From Symbiodinium natans (lineage: Eukaryota; Sar; Dinophyceae; Suessiales; Symbiodiniaceae): a DNA stretch of 64,000 nt. The notes beneath the pieces are model-generated. The model was not told where the DNA came from, made no database searches, and was given only the letters and a program-made list of their open reading frames with translations. Both the position numbers and the translations under genes were made by a program. This document shows positions 59,990 to 64,000 of the stretch, in pieces. The DNA lies in assembly GCA_905221605.1 (NCBI GenBank), contig CAJNDS010002269.1, positions 308,094 through 372,093 on the forward strand. Reading direction: 5' to 3'. Each line of letters opens with the position of its first letter. Position 1 is the stretch's first letter.

Positions 59990-60116
59990 GTTCATGGTTG
60001 GGATAATATTAAGGGTTTGGGGTTTAGGGTTTAGGGTTTGGGGTTTAATTCGCACCGGTTTATTCCTTATTGGTTTTAAGCACCCTTAATAATGCAAAAT
60101 GCTGCCCAACTATGAC
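59990..60116 (+). mobile_element. Family D MITE copy 3, interrupted by telomere-like repeats
   Basis: Starts GTTCATGGTTGGGATAATATT and ends CTGCCCAACTATGACAA. In place of the usual A/T-rich middle it has AAGGG(TTTGGGG/TTTAGGG)x4 (60013-60046), then the normal TTTATTCCTTATT segment. Confidence 0.82.
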
Positions 60117-60450
60117 AATATTTAGGGCTTTAAGGCCTCAGGGCTTCGAGGTTTCAGGGCCCTTTGAGGGCGTTTTTTTACGTTAAACAGAAAAACTTTT
60201 AGGGCTTAGGGTTTTTTAGCTTTCAGGAACCTGGATCTTAAACTCGAAAATAGAGTGCATGAAGAATTTTGGGTTTGGAGGGTTTTTTGGGGCTTAGCTA
60301 GGGTTGCGGCTTTGGGGGTTCCGGGTCTATAGGGGGTTTAGGGTAGAAGTACACGGGCTACACGCATCCCAACATGGAACTCGGCCCCAGGGTTAAAGAT
60401 CATGCTTTGGGGTGCCGGGACCCCCAACCCAAAAAATCACAGGTTCGACC

Positions 60451-60568
60451 CCAAACCCTAAACCCTAAACCCTAAACCCTAAACCCTAAACCCTAAACCC
60501 TAAACCCTAAACCCTAAACCCTAAACCCTAAACCCTAAACCCTAAACCCTAAACCCTAAACCCTAACC
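60451..60568 (-). repeat. CCCTAAA block upstream region
   Basis: About 17 perfect units. Confidence 0.9.
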
Positions 60569-60680
60569 CTGAAGGGTAAATAGAGCCCCAGGAAATTAAC
60601 AAGAGTCTAGGGGCCCAAAGCTGTGGGGCCGGGGGCCTCGGCTTTAGGGTTTGTTGCCGCTTTCTTTTTTAGGTGACTCC

Positions 60681-60743
60681 CTTCTTCCGGCGCCCTTCTC
60701 GGCGCGCGTCGCCGCGCGCATCACTGCGCACCCACTCCGTGAC
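60681..60743 (-). CDS. Probable exon of unrecognised gene (VTEWVRSDARGDARREGRRK)
   Basis: Acceptor GCCGACAG, GC-rich and open, basic C-terminal end. Either ends near here by a donor or reads on to a TAA six codons later. Confidence 0.5.
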
Positions 60744-60759
60744 CTGTCGGCAATTTCAG

Positions 60760-62030
60760 GTGCAGGGTAGTTGAGGTTCAGGATACTCAGTATACTATAG
60801 ACAACCCTAAATCCTAAGAAGATACAGAGAAAATGCAGATTATCTCTTCAAAATATACAGGAACCCGAAGCTTTCCTAAAACAAAGGTGCAGAAATAGAG
60901 GTTTTCGTGTGAAGGAGAGAGAGCTACGAGCTCCAAGAGGGTTTATCGGAAACACAGGGTTCATATAATATAGGGTATATAAGAAGGGCTACCAGGAACC
61001 CAAAGCTGTAGGGCCAAGCCTTTAGGGTCTACGGGCTTGGCTTTTCTCGCGTCGACTTCCAACATGGCACATCAAAGGGACAAAAAGAAGCCTAGACTCA
61101 TTTCAACTATAGCTTCATGACTTGCGAGCCAAAAAAGCCGCAGAACTGCCCCTCACAACTATATACTATTTTGCTTTCAAAAAACACAAGACAATTATCC
61201 TAAGATTTGCCTTATACGGGCAAATGGTAGACCAAACGAACTGAAACCCAGAACCCATGCAAGCTCATGTCAAAGGCTCGGGGAACCTTTCGACGTAGCT
61301 CTGGACAGCGTGTGCACTCTTCCAAACCTTGGGCTTAGGTGGGCTCCAAAAAGTGGGTCGAAACCCTAAACCCTAAACCCTAGACCCTCAACCCTAAACC
61401 CTAAACCAAGAACCACCCTCAAACCCTCGAGCCCTCCAGGAAGCACCTGTGCCAGGCCACAAGAAGTCCTCTACTCCCTACTGGCCACAAGTTGGGCTTG
61501 TTTAGGGTTTAGGGTTCCTAAACCCTAAGCCCTCAAAACCTAACACCCTAAAACCCCAAAACCCTCAGACCCTAAAACCCAAAACCCTACAACCCTAAAA
61601 CCCTGAAGGGTTTAGGGTACAGGGCTGAGGAGCTTAGGCCTAAGCCAGGATGACCAAAAGGGTGCCCCTTTGCGTGTTCAAAAAACGAGAAACAACAGCA
61701 AGGACATGAGGGCACGGGGCACCCTTACAAGCTAAATCCTTAGTCCTGAGCTCAAATTCAAGAACTCCTGCAACAAAACAAGACTTTCAAACCCGCTACA
61801 ATAAGGCCCCCATTAAGCAACAAAGATATACATATACATATTTATATACATACACGCACATGTACATATATGCATATATATATATATATATATATATCAA
61901 ATATATTTGTATACATGTCTCTATATATATATGTGGTACCCCCCCCCCCCCATATGCCCACACTTTTTCCTCTCAGGTGCCATGGTAGGGTTTAGAGGCT
62001 TAGGATTTCGAAGCCTCCTAGGCCAGCGAG
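60760..62030. other. Non-coding stretch
   Basis: AT-richer sequence, short CCCTAAA runs near 61365 and 61510-61610, then microsatellites. Nothing coding seen. Confidence 0.5.
61815..61950. repeat. (TA)n/(CATA)n microsatellite
   Basis: TATACA, CATATA and TA runs then poly-C. Marks the edge between genic DNA and the satellites. Confidence 0.85.
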
Positions 62031-63200
62031 CACGAAAGCGCTCTACTGTACCAATGCTTTAGGCCCAAAAGTGCAAAAACGCTGTACTGTCCCAAAAAAA
62101 CAATCTTTTTAAGCCAGAACAAGCAAAAATGCTGTGCTGTCTCAAAAAAAACAACAAAAAAACAAAGTTTGGAGAGTACAGCACTTTCGAGGCCTGGGAC
62201 TGCAAAAACGCTGTACTGTCCCAAAAAAACCAATGTTTTTAGGCTAAAAACTGCAAAAATGCTGTACCGTCCCAAAAAAACCAAAAAAACCAAAGTTTGG
62301 AGACCTCCAGGCCCTGGAGGAGCCCAAGGTCTCCAAACTTTGGTTTTTTTGGTTTTTTTGGGACAGTACAGCATTTTTGCACTTTTTGCCTTAAAAAGAT
62401 TGGTTTTCTTGGGACAGTACAGCACTTTCGAGGCCTGGGGTTGCAAAAACGCTGTACTGCCCCAAAAAAACCAATGTTTTTAGGCCAAAAACTGCAAAAA
62501 TGCTGTACTGTCCCAAAAAAACCAAAAAAACCAAAGTTTGGAGACCTCCAGGCCCTGGAGGAGCCCAAGGTCTCCAAACTTTGGTTTTTTTGGTTTTTTT
62601 GGGACAGTACAGCATTTTTGCACTTTTTGCCTTAAAAAGATTGGTTTTTTTGGGACAGTACAGCACTTTCGAGGCCTGGGACTGCAAAAACGCTGTACTG
62701 TCCCAAAAAAACCAATCTTTTTAAGCAAAAACAAGCAAAAATGCCGTACTGTCCCAAAAAACCAAAAAAACCAAAGTTTGGAGACCTCCAGGCCCTGGAG
62801 GAGCCCAAGGTCTCCAAACTTTGGTTTTTTTGGTTTTTTTTGGGACAGTACAGCATTTTTGCACTTTTTGTCCAAAAAAGATTTGTTTTTTTGGGACAGT
62901 ACAGCACTTTCGAGGCCTGGGACTGCAAAAACGCTGTACTGTCCCAAAAAAACCAATGTTTTTAGGCCAAAAACTGCAAAAATGCTATACTGTCCCAAAA
63001 AAACCAAAAAAACCAAAGTTTGGAGACCTCCAGGCCCTGGAGGAGCCCAAGGTCTCCAAACTTTGGTTTTTTTGGTTTTTTTGGGACAGTACAGCATTTT
63101 TGCACTTTTTGCCTTAAAAAGATTGGTTTTTTTGGGACAGCACAGCATTTTTGCACTTTTTGGCTGAAAAAGCTTGTTTGTTTGGGACAGTGCAGCGTTT
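62030..63200. repeat. 241-bp palindromic tandem array
   Basis: GTTTGGAGACCTCCAGGCCC recurs at 62295, 62536, 62776 and 63018, a period of about 241 bp, with a degenerate unit before (62030-62290) and a partial one after. Within each unit the motif GGGACAGTACAGC alternates orientation about every 60 bp. This makes two nested hairpins: long arms of about 55 nt around CCTGGAGGAGCCC, and shorter arms around a GCACTTTCGAGGCC loop. Open in several frames on both strands only because it is a short-period repeat. Confidence 0.9.
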
Positions 63201-63289
63201 TCGCAACTAAACTCTAATGTTTCACGGCATGCCTGATGCTACGACAAGCATCATGTGCACACTTCCTATTAACTTTTATCGGTTCCGAA

Positions 63290-64000
63290 AAATATTGGCA
63301 GGATTCCTATGAATTCAATAGAGGATTCCTATATATTTTGATAGGATTCCAATCTATCAAATTGGTTTCGGAAAAAAGCTAAGAGGAAGCCTATTAGAAT
63401 GAACCTTAACAAATCAAAAGGAACGCTGTGGTAATTCATAGGAATCATACTAAAATGAGAAGGATTCTTACTAAGATTAATATGAACTAATAGGACTCCT
63501 ATGAAAAAATATGATTCCTTTAACAAGAATGAATAGGAATCCTACTAAATGAATATGAGCGTAAACCAATAGGAATCCCTTTCAAACGAATGAGATCCCT
63601 ATTAAAATTAATTCGAATCCCATTAACATGAATAAGAACCCGAAAATGGATAGGAATCTTATTACATTAGTAGGAGAATAATTAAAAACCCTATGAAACT
63701 TTGATTCCTATGACTTCAATGAAAGATTCCTACATATTTTCATAGGATGCCAATAAAGTTTCACAGGGTTCCTAATTATTTTAATAAGGCTCCCACTAAT
63801 GCACCAAGATTCCTATCAGTTTCAGGGCTCTTACTCATGTTAATGGGATTCGTATCAATGTTTAATAGGGATCTCATTCGTTTGAAAGGGATTCCTTTTG
63901 GTTTAGGCTTATATTAATTCTAGTAGGACTCCCATTCTTTGGGGGTTCACACTTTTTTTTATAAGAGTCTCATTGGTTCCTATAAATTTTAGTAGGGGCC
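63290..64000. repeat. Degenerate AGGATTCCTAT / ATAGGAATC repeat
   Basis: AT-rich stretch in which GATTCCTAT or its complement ATAGGAATC recurs every 20-45 bp in both orientations to the window end. Very different from the GC-richer genes; looks like an old satellite or a large inverted-repeat element cut by the window edge. Confidence 0.75.

Larger units (their letters stand above)
58040..60680. other. Mostly non-coding stretch upstream of the ankyrin gene
   Basis: TTTAGGG blocks at 58085-58105 and 59345-59395 and a family D MITE at 59990. No exon with convincing signals; 58.2-59.3 kb is unusually free of telomere-like repeats. Confidence 0.45.

Noticed and set aside
62018-63167. Large overlapping frames of up to 222 residues on both strands with repeated VFLGQYS and YCPKKT
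   Set aside because: They arise from the 241-bp palindromic repeat, are open in many frames, and show no codon bias or known domain.

Overview
This is nuclear DNA of a dinoflagellate, most like a Symbiodiniaceae-type genome. The evidence is a plant-type TTTAGGG telomere-like repeat scattered through the whole window, tiny exons with GC, GT and GA splice donors and AG|G acceptors, and gene families typical of dinoflagellates (a single-domain voltage-gated cation channel with an EF-hand, and a ubiquitin-like/ankyrin protein). Nearly all long reading frames here are microsatellite or repeat artefacts. The real genes are split into exons of about 17-130 bases, and I rebuilt them by hand from splice sites, reading phase and family motifs. 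Every gene I can support lies on the minus strand, so the window is one head-to-tail unidirectional cluster. Species and the exact ends of some exons remain uncertain. || Layout in transcription order, from high to low coordinates: 61.8-64 kb, two satellite-like repeats (a 241-bp palindromic array and a degenerate AGGATTCC array); 57-60.8 kb, scattered exons of an unrecognised gene; 54.75-56.30 kb, a ubiquitin-like plus 11-ankyrin-repeat protein; 14.27-53.82 kb, one MCM6 replicative helicase gene; 6.97-13.50 kb, the voltage-gated channel with a complete S1-S6, pore and EF-hand; 5.1-6.3 kb, small exons and one ankyrin-repeat remnant; 0.35-3.04 kb, the 3' exons of an unrecognised gene. || The striking architecture is MCM6. 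About 43 exons totalling roughly 2.1 kb are spread over 39.5 kb. Its introns hold blocks of TTTAGGG/CCCTAAA, triplet arrays, poly-G tracts and small inverted-repeat elements. By my reading about 24 introns start with GC, 12 with GT and 4-5 with GA. Two introns of the channel gene are themselves small transposon-like elements with terminal inverted repeats and target-site duplications that supply the splice sites ('introners'). Telomere-like repeats have also inserted inside copies of these elements, and at one intron-exon junction they are flanked by a 35-bp direct duplication. The telomere-like DNA therefore looks inserted at internal sites over time, not a sign of a chromosome end. || The genes do not form one pathway: DNA replication licensing (MCM6), membrane excitability (channel) and a scaffold-type ankyrin protein. 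Short intergenic gaps (about 0.8-0.9 kb) contrast with large introns, as expected for dinoflagellate gene clusters whose mRNAs mature by spliced-leader trans-splicing; no spliced-leader gene is visible here.
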